Part shown: piece by piece, positions 8,816 through 20,565 of the stretch | Position numbering within the stretch: position 1 is the first letter of the stretch | Layout: each line of letters begins with the position of its first letter | From: Campylobacter concisus | GTDB taxonomy: Bacteria; Campylobacterota; Campylobacteria; Campylobacterales; Campylobacteraceae | DNA length: 64,000 nucleotides | Reading direction: 5' to 3' | NCBI RefSeq assembly: GCF_902460845.1 | Contig: NZ_CABPVS010000004.1 | Coordinates: 1-64,000, forward strand | The notes under the pieces: model-generated | What the model was told of the DNA's origin: nothing | Database searches by the model: none | What the model saw: the letters and a program-made list of their open reading frames with translations, nothing else | Translations under genes and position numbers: made by a program

Positions 8816-10210
8816 ATGAGCGGAATCTCACTAATTGTCTGTTTTGTTGTAGCCATCATACTTATGATCGTTATGATCTCTAAGCTAAAAGTGCATCCAT
8901 TTTTGGCACTTATGAGCATTTCTTTGGTTCTTGCGATCGTCGCAGGCATCGATCTGTCCAAGATCCCAGCTATGATAGGTGTCGGCTTTAGTGGCACATT
9001 TAAGAGTATCGGTATCGTTATTATCTTTGGAACGATCATCGGTACCGTACTTGAAAAAACGGGAGCTGCTTTAAAGCTAGCTGATATGGTTGTTAAGCTA
9101 GTCGGACAAAAGCGTCCAGAGCTTGCTATGCTCATCATGGGCTGGGTTGTTGGCATTCCGGTATTTTGTGATAGCGGATTTGTCGTTTTAAACTCTATTC
9201 GCGAGGCACTTTATAAGAAAATTTCAGCAAGCCCAGTCGCTATGTCAGTCGCTCTAAGTGGCGGCCTATACGCATCTCACGTCTTCATCCCGCCAACTCC
9301 TGGCCCAATAGCAGCTGCAGGAACACTTGGTCTTGGTGGAAATTTACTCCTTGTTATCATTATGGGAACAGTCGTTTCAGTGCCTGTTTTGATAGCTGTT
9401 TATTTCTTTTCAAAGAGTGTTGGCAAAAGCGTGACTATCAGCGACAAAGATGCTGACGCTACTATCACAGCTAGTTACGAAGAGCTTTTAAAGAAATTTG
9501 GCACGCTACCTAGCGGATTTTTGAGCCTTGCTCCTATCATCATGCCTATCATTTTTATGGCGATTGGCTCTATTGTCGATGTTTTAGCAAAACAAGGCAT
9601 GTTTGATAAAACGGCTCTCTTGCCAAAGATACTTTTATTTTTAGGAAACCCTATCATTGCTCTTGCAATCGGCGTGATCTTTTGCGTATTTTTATTAGTA
9701 GAAGCCAGAAAGATAAGAGAATTTGACCACATCACGAACGAATCTTTAAAGATCGCTGGACCGATACTCTTTATCACTGCAGCTGGCGGTGTTTTGGGTA
9801 ATGTCATCACTGAGGCTGGCTTTGTAAATTTCATAAAAGAAAACGCAACCGCCATAAAAGCGATAGGAATTTTCTTCCCATTCATCATCTCGGCCGTACT
9901 AAAAACCGCTCAAGGAAGCTCGACCGTGGCTATCATCACGACAGCGTCTATCATGGGTGCGTTTAGTGCCGACAACTCACTCATGCAAACACTTGGCTTT
10001 ACGAGTGAAATTTCAGCTGCACTTTGTGTCATGGCGATAGCATCTGGTGCGATGTGCGTATCTCACGCAAATGACAGCTACTTCTGGGTTGTGACAAATT
10101 TTAGCAAGATGAGCGCAGAACAAGGATATCGCACACAAACAGCTATGACGTTTATAATGGGCATCGTTGGTATAATTAGCGTTTATATCTTATCTTTGGT
10201 GCTTTTATGA
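8816..10210 (+). CDS. GntP-family permease, probable glycerate transporter
   Basis: A 464-residue inner-membrane protein with about 12-14 hydrophobic segments; GntP-family hallmarks include GIPVFCDSGFVVL (about 113-125), HVFIPPTPGPIAAAG (about 160-174) and the C-terminal SHANDSYFWVV. Known members carry gluconate, D-serine or related hydroxy acids with protons. Here the stop overlaps the start of glycerate kinase by 4 bases, so D-glycerate is the likely substrate; this is inferred from context. A ribosome site AAAGGAG precedes the ATG. Confidence 0.9.
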   Translation: MSGISLIVCFVVAIILMIVMISKLKVHPFLALMSISLVLAIVAGIDLSKIPAMIGVGFSGTFKSIGIVIIFGTIIGTVLEKTGAALKLADMVVKLVGQKRPELAMLIMGWVVGIPVFCDSGFVVLNSIREALYKKISASPVAMSVALSGGLYASHVFIPPTPGPIAAAGTLGLGGNLLLVIIMGTVVSVPVLIAVYFFSKSVGKSVTISDKDADATITASYEELLKKFGTLPSGFLSLAPIIMPIIFMAIGSIVDVLAKQGMFDKTALLPKILLFLGNPIIALAIGVIFCVFLLVEARKIREFDHITNESLKIAGPILFITAAGGVLGNVITEAGFVNFIKENATAIKAIGIFFPFIISAVLKTAQGSSTVAIITTASIMGAFSADNSLMQTLGFTSEISAALCVMAIASGAMCVSHANDSYFWVVTNFSKMSAEQGYRTQTAMTFIMGIVGIISVYILSLVLL

Positions 10211-11340
10211 GAATTTTAGTTGCGATTGATTCATTAAAAGGCTCGCTTAGCTCTCTTGAAGCGGGCCTTGCTGTAAAAGAAGGACTAGAAGAGATTGGCT
10301 GCGAGGTCGTTGTCAAGCCTATCGCAGATGGTGGCGAGGGTAGTGTAGAGGCGATGGCTGATGCACTTGGTGCAAAATTTATAGATACGATAGTTAAAAA
10401 TCCACTTGGAATTGAAATTTTAGCTAGATATGCACTAAAAGATGACCTTGCCATACTTGAGATGTCAAGCGCTTCTGGCCTTACGCTCATAAACCCAGAC
10501 GAGAGAAATCCACTAAAGACTAGCACATTTGGTTTTGGTCAGATGATAAAAGATGCCATTGCTAAAGGCGCTAGAAAATTTATCATTGGCATCGGCGGAA
10601 GTGCGACAAATGACGCTGGTACAGGCATGCTTAGCGCACTTGGCTTTAAATTTTATGATAAAGATGGTGCTTTACTTGAAGGAAAAGGTGAGAATTTAGC
10701 CAAAATTTATGAGTTTACAGATGAAGAGGCACTAAAAGAGCTAAAGGAGTGCGAGTTTTTAATCGCCTGCGATGTAGATAATCCTCTTTATGGTATGAAT
10801 GGAGCTGCTCACGTTTATGCCCCTCAAAAGGGTGCAAATGGCCGTATGGTAAAAGAGCTTGATGATGGGCTAAAACACTTTGCAACTCTTGTAAAGGAAA
10901 AGACTAATAGCAAATTTCACACACAAAAAGGCACTGGTGCCGCTGGCGGGCTTGGCTTTGCATTCGTGGCATTTCTAGGAGCGAAACTTCGCCCAGGCAT
11001 CGAGATCATTACGCAGACTATTGCACTTGAAGATGAGATCAAAAAGGCTGATCTAGTCATCACTGGTGAAGGCCGTATGGACTTTCAAAGCTCAATGGGC
11101 AAGACACCAACTGGGGTTGCAAAACTAGCAAAAAAGTATCATAAGCCAGTGATCGCATTTGCTGGAAGCGTGCAAAAATGTGCCAAAGATTGCCACAAAA
11201 ATGGGATTGATGCCTATTTTTGTATATTAAATGAGCCAGTGAGTCTTGAAGAAGCGATGAGAAAAGATGTCGCGATTAGAAATTTAAAGATGACAGCGGA
11301 GCAAGCCGTAAGACTCTTTAAAATAGCAAATAAACTTTGA
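10207..11340 (+). CDS. garK: Glycerate 2-kinase
   Basis: A 377-residue member of the GarK/GlxK family that phosphorylates D-glycerate, giving 2-phosphoglycerate that enters lower glycolysis or gluconeogenesis. Typical motifs are VAIDSLKGSLSS at the N terminus, KPIADGGEGSVEA (about 37-49), GIGGSATNDAGTGML (about 121-135) and VITGEGRMDFQSS (about 281-293). It overlaps the upstream permease by 4 bases (ATGA), which makes a self-contained glycerate uptake and use operon. Enolase, encoded near 14-15 kb, would take the product onward. The glxK name is equally usable. Confidence 0.9.
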   Translation: MRILVAIDSLKGSLSSLEAGLAVKEGLEEIGCEVVVKPIADGGEGSVEAMADALGAKFIDTIVKNPLGIEILARYALKDDLAILEMSSASGLTLINPDERNPLKTSTFGFGQMIKDAIAKGARKFIIGIGGSATNDAGTGMLSALGFKFYDKDGALLEGKGENLAKIYEFTDEEALKELKECEFLIACDVDNPLYGMNGAAHVYAPQKGANGRMVKELDDGLKHFATLVKEKTNSKFHTQKGTGAAGGLGFAFVAFLGAKLRPGIEIITQTIALEDEIKKADLVITGEGRMDFQSSMGKTPTGVAKLAKKYHKPVIAFAGSVQKCAKDCHKNGIDAYFCILNEPVSLEEAMRKDVAIRNLKMTAEQAVRLFKIANKL

Positions 11341-11656
11341 TGTTTAGCAGGTTGGTAAAATTTTACTAGCCCTTAAATTTGATGATTGATTTATAAAAAT
11401 GGCTATTGTTGGTTTAAGATATAAATTTAAAGGGTTTTATTAATCTCAAATATCAACTAGAGCTTTAAATTTTTATTCCTCAGCCCATATTTATTCTTAA
11501 AATTTGCCATCATTTTTTCATTGTATTTACATGAAAGACGTTTTTAAATCCCAACAAATCTCACTACTAGGTGGACTTATCTAAATTTATAAATCATGTA
11601 TAAGTTTTCTCATAAAGCTTTTTGTTTATTGTGGCTTTTTACACAAGAAGCAAGAT
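11341..11656. other. Intergenic region, 316 bases
   Basis: A/T-rich spacer between convergent genes. Apart from the probable glycerate kinase terminator at 11350-11371 I see no gene. I looked for a XerH dif site next to xerH here and did not recognise one. Confidence 0.6.
11350..11371 (+). terminator. Possible terminator of the glycerate kinase operon
   Basis: GGTTGGTAAAA (11350-11360) and TTTTACTAGCC (11361-11371) pair over 11 positions with two G-T pairs, with the central A/T bases forming the loop; CCTTAAATTT follows. It lies 10 bases after the stop codon. The U-tract is weak. Confidence 0.5.
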
Positions 11657-12721
11657 CTACTCTCCTGCTAAATCCTCAGCTACCTTTGCGGCAAGCTTTA
11701 ATTTGTCACTATCAAAGTGAGTATAAATTCTTGAGGTATTTAAGCTTGCATGCCCTAGAGCTTCTTGCACCAAAACAAGGTCTTTTTGCTTTTTGTAAAG
11801 CATCGTTGCAAAGGTGTGGCGCAGCATGTGAGCACCATTTTTCTCTTTTCTAATACCAGCTTTAAATAAAATTTGCTCAACTATGCGGCTAACATAAGCC
11901 TGCGTAAGTCTCGTGCCTTTTTTATTTATAAAAAGATAGCCTTCTTTGTTTATGTAGTTTATCGCGATTGCGTTTAGATGAGCTTCGATTAGGTGGCGTT
12001 TTATCATTACTATGCGGTATTTGTTGCCTTTGCCACGGATCCTGATGATAAAAAGATCGCCATCTTCGGTGATGTCTTTTCGTTTTAAGTTTAGAGCCTC
12101 GCTCACACGAATGCCAGTAAAAATTATCGTTTTTATTATGAGCTTATTGCGATTCGAGTTTTGCTTAAAATCGCTCTCCTCGATCGCATCAAGAAATTTT
12201 TTGACCTCATCTTCGCCCATAAACTCAGGCAACTTTTGCCCTTTGTTACCACTCACTCCACCCCAGTTTTTTAAATTTATATCAAAAACATGAGCCTTGC
12301 CATCCTCTTCGTTTTGTTTGTCTAAAAATGCAAAGAAATTTATCACTGAGATGCGGTAATTTTTCTTACTAGCATCACTTAGTCCGCCGGTTATGCTAGC
12401 TAATATTTCACTTAGCAGCTCTTCGTCGATCTGTTTTAGGCTGCTAAGCTCGTAAAATTTCATCGTTTCATATATTTTTTTAAGTGGATTAAAGTAGGTA
12501 TTTATGCCGGTAAGCCCTGCGTTTCTCGCGCTTTTTACCAAGCCATCAAGCTGGTCTATGTTTTTTATCTCGCGGCTTAGAGCGAAATTTACACTTGCAA
12601 GTGCTTTTGGATCCCTAAGCTCTTTATTCGAAAGTGAGCTTAGCTTAAATTTGACATAGCGAGTGAGCCAAAATATAAATGAGTTTTCAAAACTATCTTT
12701 ACAATCAAGTGGATATTTCAA
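11657..12721 (-). CDS. xerH: XerH-type tyrosine recombinase
   Basis: A 354-residue tyrosine recombinase. The catalytic set is complete: Arg205 (TGIRVSEAL), Lys near 231 (RGKGNKYR), His298 and Arg301 (HMLRHTF), His324 (LGHAS) and Tyr333 (SRIYTHF). Size and N-terminal core-binding domain fit the single Xer recombinase of Campylobacter and Helicobacter, which resolves chromosome dimers at difH without a XerC/XerD pair. A mobile-element integrase is the alternative; the absence of phage or tRNA att features nearby and the length argue against it. Confidence 0.82.
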   Translation of the reverse strand: MKYPLDCKDSFENSFIFWLTRYVKFKLSSLSNKELRDPKALASVNFALSREIKNIDQLDGLVKSARNAGLTGINTYFNPLKKIYETMKFYELSSLKQIDEELLSEILASITGGLSDASKKNYRISVINFFAFLDKQNEEDGKAHVFDINLKNWGGVSGNKGQKLPEFMGEDEVKKFLDAIEESDFKQNSNRNKLIIKTIIFTGIRVSEALNLKRKDITEDGDLFIIRIRGKGNKYRIVMIKRHLIEAHLNAIAINYINKEGYLFINKKGTRLTQAYVSRIVEQILFKAGIRKEKNGAHMLRHTFATMLYKKQKDLVLVQEALGHASLNTSRIYTHFDSDKLKLAAKVAEDLAGE

Positions 12722-12797
12722 ACCAATAGCCTTAAATTTTTATTTTGAAAAGTATTATATTTGAAATTTTATGAAATCTACTCTTTTTAAAATTCAA

Positions 12798-13661
12798 CTA
12801 TAAAAGCTTAAGCAAATATCCATTTTCAACGGCTTCAAGCTTATATTTATGCATCTTATCAAGCTCTAAAACCACTCTGAAATATCTATCATGCCAGCCT
12901 ATGATCACATTTTTAAAATATTCATTTTCAAGTTTTAAGCTCTTAGTTTTAAAGCTTCTTGGCGGCCTTGCAAAGTCAAGCACGATCTTATTTTTCTCAT
13001 AAGCAAAATGCTTTAAATTTTTAGCTTTTGTAGCGATTTTTAGCTCTTTGCTGTTGGCTAGAAAGCTTATAAAACCTAGAAATTTAACATCTTTTCCATT
13101 TTTTACATTATCAACTGGTTTTGTACTAGGCTCAATCTTTATCTCGACTACCTTTTGTTCAGGCTTTATGTTAGTTTCTTTTGCTTTATCTGTGCTAAGA
13201 TCGATCACTACAACATTTGGAGTTGGCATATCTGAAGTTTTATTTCTATCTTTGTTTGAAATTTTAGTTTCATTTTTTTCTATTATTACAGGAGTGCTTA
13301 CTTTTTGGCTAGGCATATTTGCCATTGTGACCGAAACATCTAGCTTTTTTGCCACGATTGGTTCTGGATTTTTTACCTTATTTAAAGCAAATTCATCGCT
13401 GTAATCGATAGTTTTATTTATATCAGCTAGTCTTTTTTCCTTTATAGTGCCGTCATTTGCTCTATATCTTATGGTGACATCTAGTAAAAGTGCCGCATCG
13501 CTTGGAAATTTAAACGAAAGAGAATCAAATCTATCAAATTTTTCTATGATATTTGTTGTCATAACGCTTGTATTTAGCTCGCTAATAGGCATAAATGGGT
13601 TCTCTCTAGCAAAGACGCTTATTGCAAATATAGATAAAACTAACCAAAATTTTTTCATCAT
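12798..13661 (-). CDS. Periplasmic AMIN-like glycoprotein (CgpA-like)
   Basis: A 287-residue secreted protein: signal peptide 1-19 ending in FARE, a long low-complexity middle (about 95-190) and a C-terminal domain of about 90 residues with the beta-rich pattern of AMIN domains (KIVLDFARPP, YFRVVLELD). It carries four bacterial N-glycosylation sequons of the form D/E-x-N-x-S/T: Asn30, Asn82, Asn130 and Asn140. In C. jejuni the gene next to the ftsB-like gene and eno encodes the glycoprotein CgpA (Cj1670c, from memory), which matches both location and sequons. AMIN domains usually target proteins to peptidoglycan or the septum. It is last in the recA-eno-ftsB-cgpA string, 2 bases after the previous stop. 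Confidence 0.75.
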   Translation of the reverse strand: MMKKFWLVLSIFAISVFARENPFMPISELNTSVMTTNIIEKFDRFDSLSFKFPSDAALLLDVTIRYRANDGTIKEKRLADINKTIDYSDEFALNKVKNPEPIVAKKLDVSVTMANMPSQKVSTPVIIEKNETKISNKDRNKTSDMPTPNVVVIDLSTDKAKETNIKPEQKVVEIKIEPSTKPVDNVKNGKDVKFLGFISFLANSKELKIATKAKNLKHFAYEKNKIVLDFARPPRSFKTKSLKLENEYFKNVIIGWHDRYFRVVLELDKMHKYKLEAVENGYLLKLL

Positions 13662-13663
13662 TC

Positions 13664-16298
<2,635 letters not shown>

Positions 16299-16360
16299 TT
16301 TTTACCTTATAGTTGAAATTTGGCTTGATTTTATCTAAAAAGAGATGAATTTTACTTGAT

Positions 16361-16852
16361 TTACTCGCAAATTATAATATTTTCGCCAAGCAGTGCAGCG
16401 CTATCAATAAGAGCAAAAAGCTGCTCTTTTTCAAACAAAAATCCATAAATTTGATCTTCATTTTTTAGTATCGCAAGCTTAAGCGGCTTTGCAAGTGAGC
16501 TTGCGCAAAGCGTGAGAAAGACTTCATCGATATGATTTTGTGAAATTTGGGGTTTGGTTTTGAAATTTCCATCTTTTATAAAAGAGAGAAATTCCTCTTG
16601 TGAGGTGGATTTATTAAATTTAAAAATTAGTTTTTCTTTTAAGGCTTCAGCCAAAATTTCATCAAATTTAACTAGGTCGATATGATCTTTTACGCCTAAA
16701 ATTTTGGCAAAATTTAGCAGATTTTTATCATAACTAGTCACGTTTTTCTCATGCTCGCTTTGCGCCTTTTTAGCCCTATAAATGGCGTAAAACCCAATAG
16801 CTATAAATAAAAATGAAAGGGTAAAAACTTCGCTCAAAAACTCACTCATCAT
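16361..16852 (-). CDS. Conserved single-pass membrane protein of unknown function
   Basis: I place the start at 16852 because an AAGGACA ribosome site, overlapping the murB stop, lies just before that ATG; a longer frame from 16870 would overlap murB and lack a site. The 163-residue product has one N-terminal membrane helix (about 8-25) and a soluble cytoplasmic part with mixed alpha/beta composition and no motif I recognise. C. jejuni has an uncharacterised gene in the same place between recA and fliQ/murB (from memory). Confidence 0.75.
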   Translation of the reverse strand: MMSEFLSEVFTLSFLFIAIGFYAIYRAKKAQSEHEKNVTSYDKNLLNFAKILGVKDHIDLVKFDEILAEALKEKLIFKFNKSTSQEEFLSFIKDGNFKTKPQISQNHIDEVFLTLCASSLAKPLKLAILKNEDQIYGFLFEKEQLFALIDSAALLGENIIICE

Positions 16853-16857
16853 TGTCC

Positions 16858-17655
16858 TTATAAAATGCAAACTTCAGTCTTAAGCTCTACGCCAAATTTC
16901 TCTAAAACTCTAGTCTTTGCCAAATTTATAAGGCTAGTGGCGTCCTCAAAGCTTGCGTGGTTAAAATTTATCAAAAAATTTGCGTGCTCTTCGCTAAATT
17001 TCGCTCCGCCGATCGCGTATCCCTTTAGTCCAACCGCCTCAAGCAGCGCCCCTGCAAAGTGCCCTTCAGGATTTACAAAGCAGCTGCCAAAGCTAGCTCC
17101 TTTTGGTTGATTTGCCCTTTTTGCACTTATAGCTTCAGATATGCCCGCGTCAAAGCCGCTAGAAAGCTTAAATTTAGCTCCCAAAATGGCCTCATCTATG
17201 CCGCTATGTCGGTAGCTAAATTTTATCTCATCTTTGCTCACCCAGCCACGAGCCAGACGCACATGTGTGAGGTTATTGCTTATGCTAAATTTAAGCAGTC
17301 CAGCGTTCATTTTTATAAGTCCGCCAAGTGTACCAGGGATATTTTTTAAAAACTCTAGGTGAGCTATGTTGTTTTGTTTACAGAAGTTATAAATTTTGGC
17401 TGATTTTGTCGCAGCACCTATCTCAAGGTAAATTTTATCGCCTAAGCGTTCTAAATTTATATAGTCAAAACTCTTGCCGAGCATCGCCATTTTGGGAGGA
17501 TTTGGCGAGATAAGAAGGTTGTTACCTCCGCCTATCATCACAGCGCCTAAAAAGTGAGGCGAGCTTAGATCTTCAAGGCTATTTATCTCGAAAATTTCAT
17601 GCACACCGCCTATCCTAACTGAGGTAAATTTAGAAAAGTCAACAAGCCTCGTCAC
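16858..17655 (-). CDS. murB: UDP-N-acetylenolpyruvoylglucosamine reductase
   Basis: A 265-residue FAD enzyme that reduces UDP-GlcNAc-enolpyruvate to UDP-MurNAc in peptidoglycan synthesis. Visible are the FAD-binding pieces SVRIGG near the start, IGGGNNLLI (about 41-49) and IPGTLGGLIKMNAG (about 104-117), and FGSCFVNP, which holds the catalytic Ser. It is shorter than E. coli MurB, as usual for campylobacters. It overlaps fliQ by 4 bases. Confidence 0.93.
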   Translation of the reverse strand: MTRLVDFSKFTSVRIGGVHEIFEINSLEDLSSPHFLGAVMIGGGNNLLISPNPPKMAMLGKSFDYINLERLGDKIYLEIGAATKSAKIYNFCKQNNIAHLEFLKNIPGTLGGLIKMNAGLLKFSISNNLTHVRLARGWVSKDEIKFSYRHSGIDEAILGAKFKLSSGFDAGISEAISAKRANQPKGASFGSCFVNPEGHFAGALLEAVGLKGYAIGGAKFSEEHANFLINFNHASFEDATSLINLAKTRVLEKFGVELKTEVCIL

Positions 17656-17918
17656 TGGATAAATTCCGGTATAAAATCAAGCATGCGAGTGGTAAATTCA
17701 ACCATCATCGAGATCATCCAAGGCATCAAAAATATGATGACAACGACGACTAACAAGATTTTTGGCACGAAGCTTAGCGTGGTTTCGTTTATCTGCGTGG
17801 TCGCTTGAAAAATGGAGATGATAAGACCTGCGATTAGGCCACTTAGCAGCATCGGAAGGCTGATATAAAGGGCGATCTTAAAGGTTTCAACTCCAAGCGA
17901 GACAAGCGTACTTTGCAT
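17652..17918 (-). CDS. fliQ: Flagellar export protein FliQ
   Basis: An 88-residue protein with two membrane helices (about 15-37 and 50-73) and the FliQ pattern ISLPMLLSGLIAGLIISIFQ followed by ATTQINETTLSFVPK (motifs given separately). FliQ is part of the FliPQR export gate of the flagellar type III secretion system. It sits between mqnD (1-base overlap) and murB (4-base overlap), an unusual mix of functions seen also in C. jejuni for fliQ-murB. Confidence 0.95.
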   Translation of the reverse strand: MQSTLVSLGVETFKIALYISLPMLLSGLIAGLIISIFQATTQINETTLSFVPKILLVVVVIIFLMPWMISMMVEFTTRMLDFIPEFIQ

Positions 17919-18790
17919 CAGCTAAACCTTACTTCGTTGTATTCAGTTGGAATTAGGTAGTCGTTTACGTCGATTGGCTTTTCAAAAAAGCCTTTATCGT
18001 AGCCTATTTGATAGAGCTTATTTAGCGCTTTTAGCTGCGTTTCGTTCATGCTTATTGACTCGTCATTTGCGTATAAATTTAGATACGTTTTAAGCTCATC
18101 TTTGCCAACTCTGATGAGGTTTCGCTCCATTAGCATGTGAGATAAAAATGGCTTGTGCGAAGTGGCGATCCTAACGGCCTCGCTAAGCACTCTCTCGCAC
18201 TCGATCGCGTCGGTTATGGGCAAACTTCGTCTAAGCGCCATGCCACCAAGTGGAAGCGGTAAATTTTCGCCGTTTAGCTCGCTCCAGATGTCCCAGATCT
18301 CACGCTCTACGCAGAGCTGATCTGAGAAATTTAAGATACTTTCATGTATGAGCACGCCAGCATCGACCTCGCCGCTAAGCACGGCATTTTCGATCTCTAA
18401 GAAGTTTTTGTAAACGATCCTCGCCTCTGGGTAGGCTATGCGAAAGAGTAGGGCATTTGTCGTGTTTTTGCCAGAGAGCGCGACCTTAAAATTTCGCTTT
18501 AGTTGCTTGCCTTTTAGCTTGATAAGCTTTGGGCCATAGCCTTTGCCAAAGCTCACTGCGCAGCGTAAAAGCGCATACTCGTCGCAAATTTTTGGATAGA
18601 GTGCAAAGCTGATCGCTGTTGCCTCGTAAGTACTTTTTAGCGCTTCCTCGTTTAGCGTTTCTATATCAAGCGCCTTTGATGTGAAGGCTAAATTTTTACT
18701 GCTAACCCAGCCAAATTTGACCGCGGCATACATGAAAATATCGTCAGCATCAGGCGAGTGAGCGACGTTTATGTTCTTGAAATTTTGCAA
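17918..18790 (-). CDS. mqnD: 1,4-dihydroxy-6-naphthoate synthase
   Basis: A 290-residue MqnD-type protein with the periplasmic-binding-protein-like fold and the hallmark VAHSPDADDIFMYAA at the N terminus. MqnD acts late in the futalosine pathway, converting cyclic dehypoxanthinyl futalosine to 1,4-dihydroxy-6-naphthoate for menaquinone. GVLIHESILNF (about 147-157) carries the conserved HE pair and PLPLGGMALRR (about 188-198) is also typical. This pathway is the only menaquinone route in Campylobacter. It heads the mqnD-fliQ-murB string. Confidence 0.9.
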   Translation of the reverse strand: MQNFKNINVAHSPDADDIFMYAAVKFGWVSSKNLAFTSKALDIETLNEEALKSTYEATAISFALYPKICDEYALLRCAVSFGKGYGPKLIKLKGKQLKRNFKVALSGKNTTNALLFRIAYPEARIVYKNFLEIENAVLSGEVDAGVLIHESILNFSDQLCVEREIWDIWSELNGENLPLPLGGMALRRSLPITDAIECERVLSEAVRIATSHKPFLSHMLMERNLIRVGKDELKTYLNLYANDESISMNETQLKALNKLYQIGYDKGFFEKPIDVNDYLIPTEYNEVRFS

Positions 18791-18845
18791 AGACGATCCT
18801 TTTTTTGATTACGCCATTTTAATGAAATTTATTTAAAATAAAGTT

Positions 18846-19343
18846 TTAAGGGCGGTTTTTAAACGATTTTACCAGCTTTGCCTCTTTGAAATTTAGCACG
18901 TATTTCACGTCTATAGCGTCTTTAGCACCCTTTCTTCGTGCTAGGATCGTCGAGTAAAACGGATGCTTAAGTTCAAGCATCTTAAGCAGTTTTTTATCGC
19001 TATCTTCTTTTTTTATATTTTCAACGATTATTGTCGTTAAAAATTTGCCCTCAATCTCGTAAAATGGCCAGACTATCACGCCAGTATCGTTTGTTTTAAA
19101 GTCATTTATTTTAGACTTTTTTGGGATATTTAGCATGGAGATGATCTTTTTATAAGGAATTTTTGTGTTTTGCACCGAGATCACCTTTACAAGCAGGTCC
19201 TTTTTGACGCCGAGGCCATTTTGGCTAAAGCGGTAAACTCCGTCTTCAAGGATACCAGCCTTTTCAAAGGCATTAGCGTAGTTTGCGGCGGTGCAAACGG
19301 TTAGAAAAAGCGCTAGAAACGTTAAAATTTTTATAAATTTCAT
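18846..19343 (-). CDS. Exported protein of unknown function
   Basis: A 165-residue protein with a clear signal peptide (1-19, ending CTAANYA) and a soluble, Lys-rich periplasmic part. No family recognised. The distance to the upstream pncB stop is 8 bases, so they are probably one transcript, but I see no functional link. Confidence 0.75.
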   Translation of the reverse strand: MKFIKILTFLALFLTVCTAANYANAFEKAGILEDGVYRFSQNGLGVKKDLLVKVISVQNTKIPYKKIISMLNIPKKSKINDFKTNDTGVIVWPFYEIEGKFLTTIIVENIKKEDSDKKLLKMLELKHPFYSTILARRKGAKDAIDVKYVLNFKEAKLVKSFKNRP

Positions 19344-19351
19344 CTTTTCTC

Positions 19352-20440
19352 TTAAAATTTCACTCTCTTTAGCCTATCTGAAGCGAAATTTTTCCTACCA
19401 AATTTTGCCTCATCTTTGCCGTTTAGCTCGACTAGATCGCCTGTAAAGCCACAAATGTCATTTTTAACAAGATAACTTCCCACGCCATAAGTATCAACCG
19501 GCGTGTTATGAGCTTCAAAATCTTCCATAATCTTAGGACTAAAACCTGAGCTAACAACGATTTTGACGTATTTAAAACCAGCTTTATCAAGCGCCTCTCT
19601 TAGGGCAAATATAAGCTCCTTGCAAACGCCATGTGGGTCAAATTTACTCGTATCTTTGCCTTCAAAATACTTATCTATCAAATTTTTACTAGTATCGACT
19701 CTAACCGCGCCAAGCCTCTCTTTTAAGGCATTTGCAGCCTTTAATGCGTCTGTAATCACGTCGTTGTTATAATCAACCAATGCCGTGATCTGCTCGTTTT
19801 CAAAGGTTTTAGCGTAAATTTGGCAAGCCTTCACCACATCTCCGCCACACATTTGAATGAGTGCGTGAGGCATGGTGCCACCACCTTTTAGCCCTGTAAG
19901 CTCGCCCTGAGCATCTGTGGCGACCTTTTTGATGCCGCCGATAAATGAAGCATATCCGTCGCCTGGCTGCGTGCAGATGTCATCTTGCCTGTCTGCCATG
20001 CTAAAGACGTCCTTACCATTTGCCGCTTTTATCACGTCTCTAGAGTTTGTCGCCACGCAGCTTCTTCTAGTAAGTGTCGCGTCGATCACGTTTTCTAAAA
20101 AGCCAAAATTTTCATACTTGCCGCTTATCTTTAAAACTGGCTCGTTTGCATTTATGATATCGCCATCATCAAGTGCGTAAATTTCAAGCTCGCTTGGGTT
20201 TTTGGCAAATTTATTGACTATCGCTAAAACCTCGTCGATACCGCAAAGCACGATATCATCACGCCTTTGGAAAAACTGCATCGTCACGTGCTGATCTGGC
20301 AGGTTTTGCTTAATTATCTCATTTACTTTTAGAAAGTATTTCGCCGTGAAATAGCCCTCGCCGATCCTTTGATCTAGCCTAAAAGTCTTATCTGTTAGCC
20401 TTTTTATTTTGCCTTGCATCTTTAGCTCAAGTTCGTTCAT
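19352..20440 (-). CDS. pncB: Nicotinate phosphoribosyltransferase
   Basis: I start the gene at the ATG at 20438-20440 because it follows an AAGGACA ribosome site; a longer open frame to 20605 adds 55 residues with no homology-like content and runs into the divergent promoter region. The 362-residue product has the NAPRTase features FDPHGVCKELIF, ALVDYNNDVI, the phosphoribosyl-binding region VRVDTSKNL and VVSSGFSPKIMEDF with the type II PRTase barrel pattern. It salvages nicotinate into NaMN for NAD. It could also be a nicotinamide-using member; the distinction is not visible. Confidence 0.85.
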   Translation of the reverse strand: MNELELKMQGKIKRLTDKTFRLDQRIGEGYFTAKYFLKVNEIIKQNLPDQHVTMQFFQRRDDIVLCGIDEVLAIVNKFAKNPSELEIYALDDGDIINANEPVLKISGKYENFGFLENVIDATLTRRSCVATNSRDVIKAANGKDVFSMADRQDDICTQPGDGYASFIGGIKKVATDAQGELTGLKGGGTMPHALIQMCGGDVVKACQIYAKTFENEQITALVDYNNDVITDALKAANALKERLGAVRVDTSKNLIDKYFEGKDTSKFDPHGVCKELIFALREALDKAGFKYVKIVVSSGFSPKIMEDFEAHNTPVDTYGVGSYLVKNDICGFTGDLVELNGKDEAKFGRKNFASDRLKRVKF

Positions 20441-20565
20441 ATTTGTCCTTTTTTTATCGTGATTATAGCATTTTGGTAGAAAAGTAAAAATTATAAAAAT
20501 ATATTTTAAGAATGTATAAGAGTATATTTTATAAAATCTTGAAATTTTACTTTTAAAGGAAAAAT

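Noticed and set aside
9475-9888. Minus-strand open frame inside the GntP gene (also 8797-9156 and 10176-10526)
   Set aside because: Antisense of well-supported coding sequence, with no start signal or family match.
11341-11656. difH recombination site next to xerH
   Set aside because: No convincing 28-30 base inverted-arm site was recognised; such a site need not be next to the gene.
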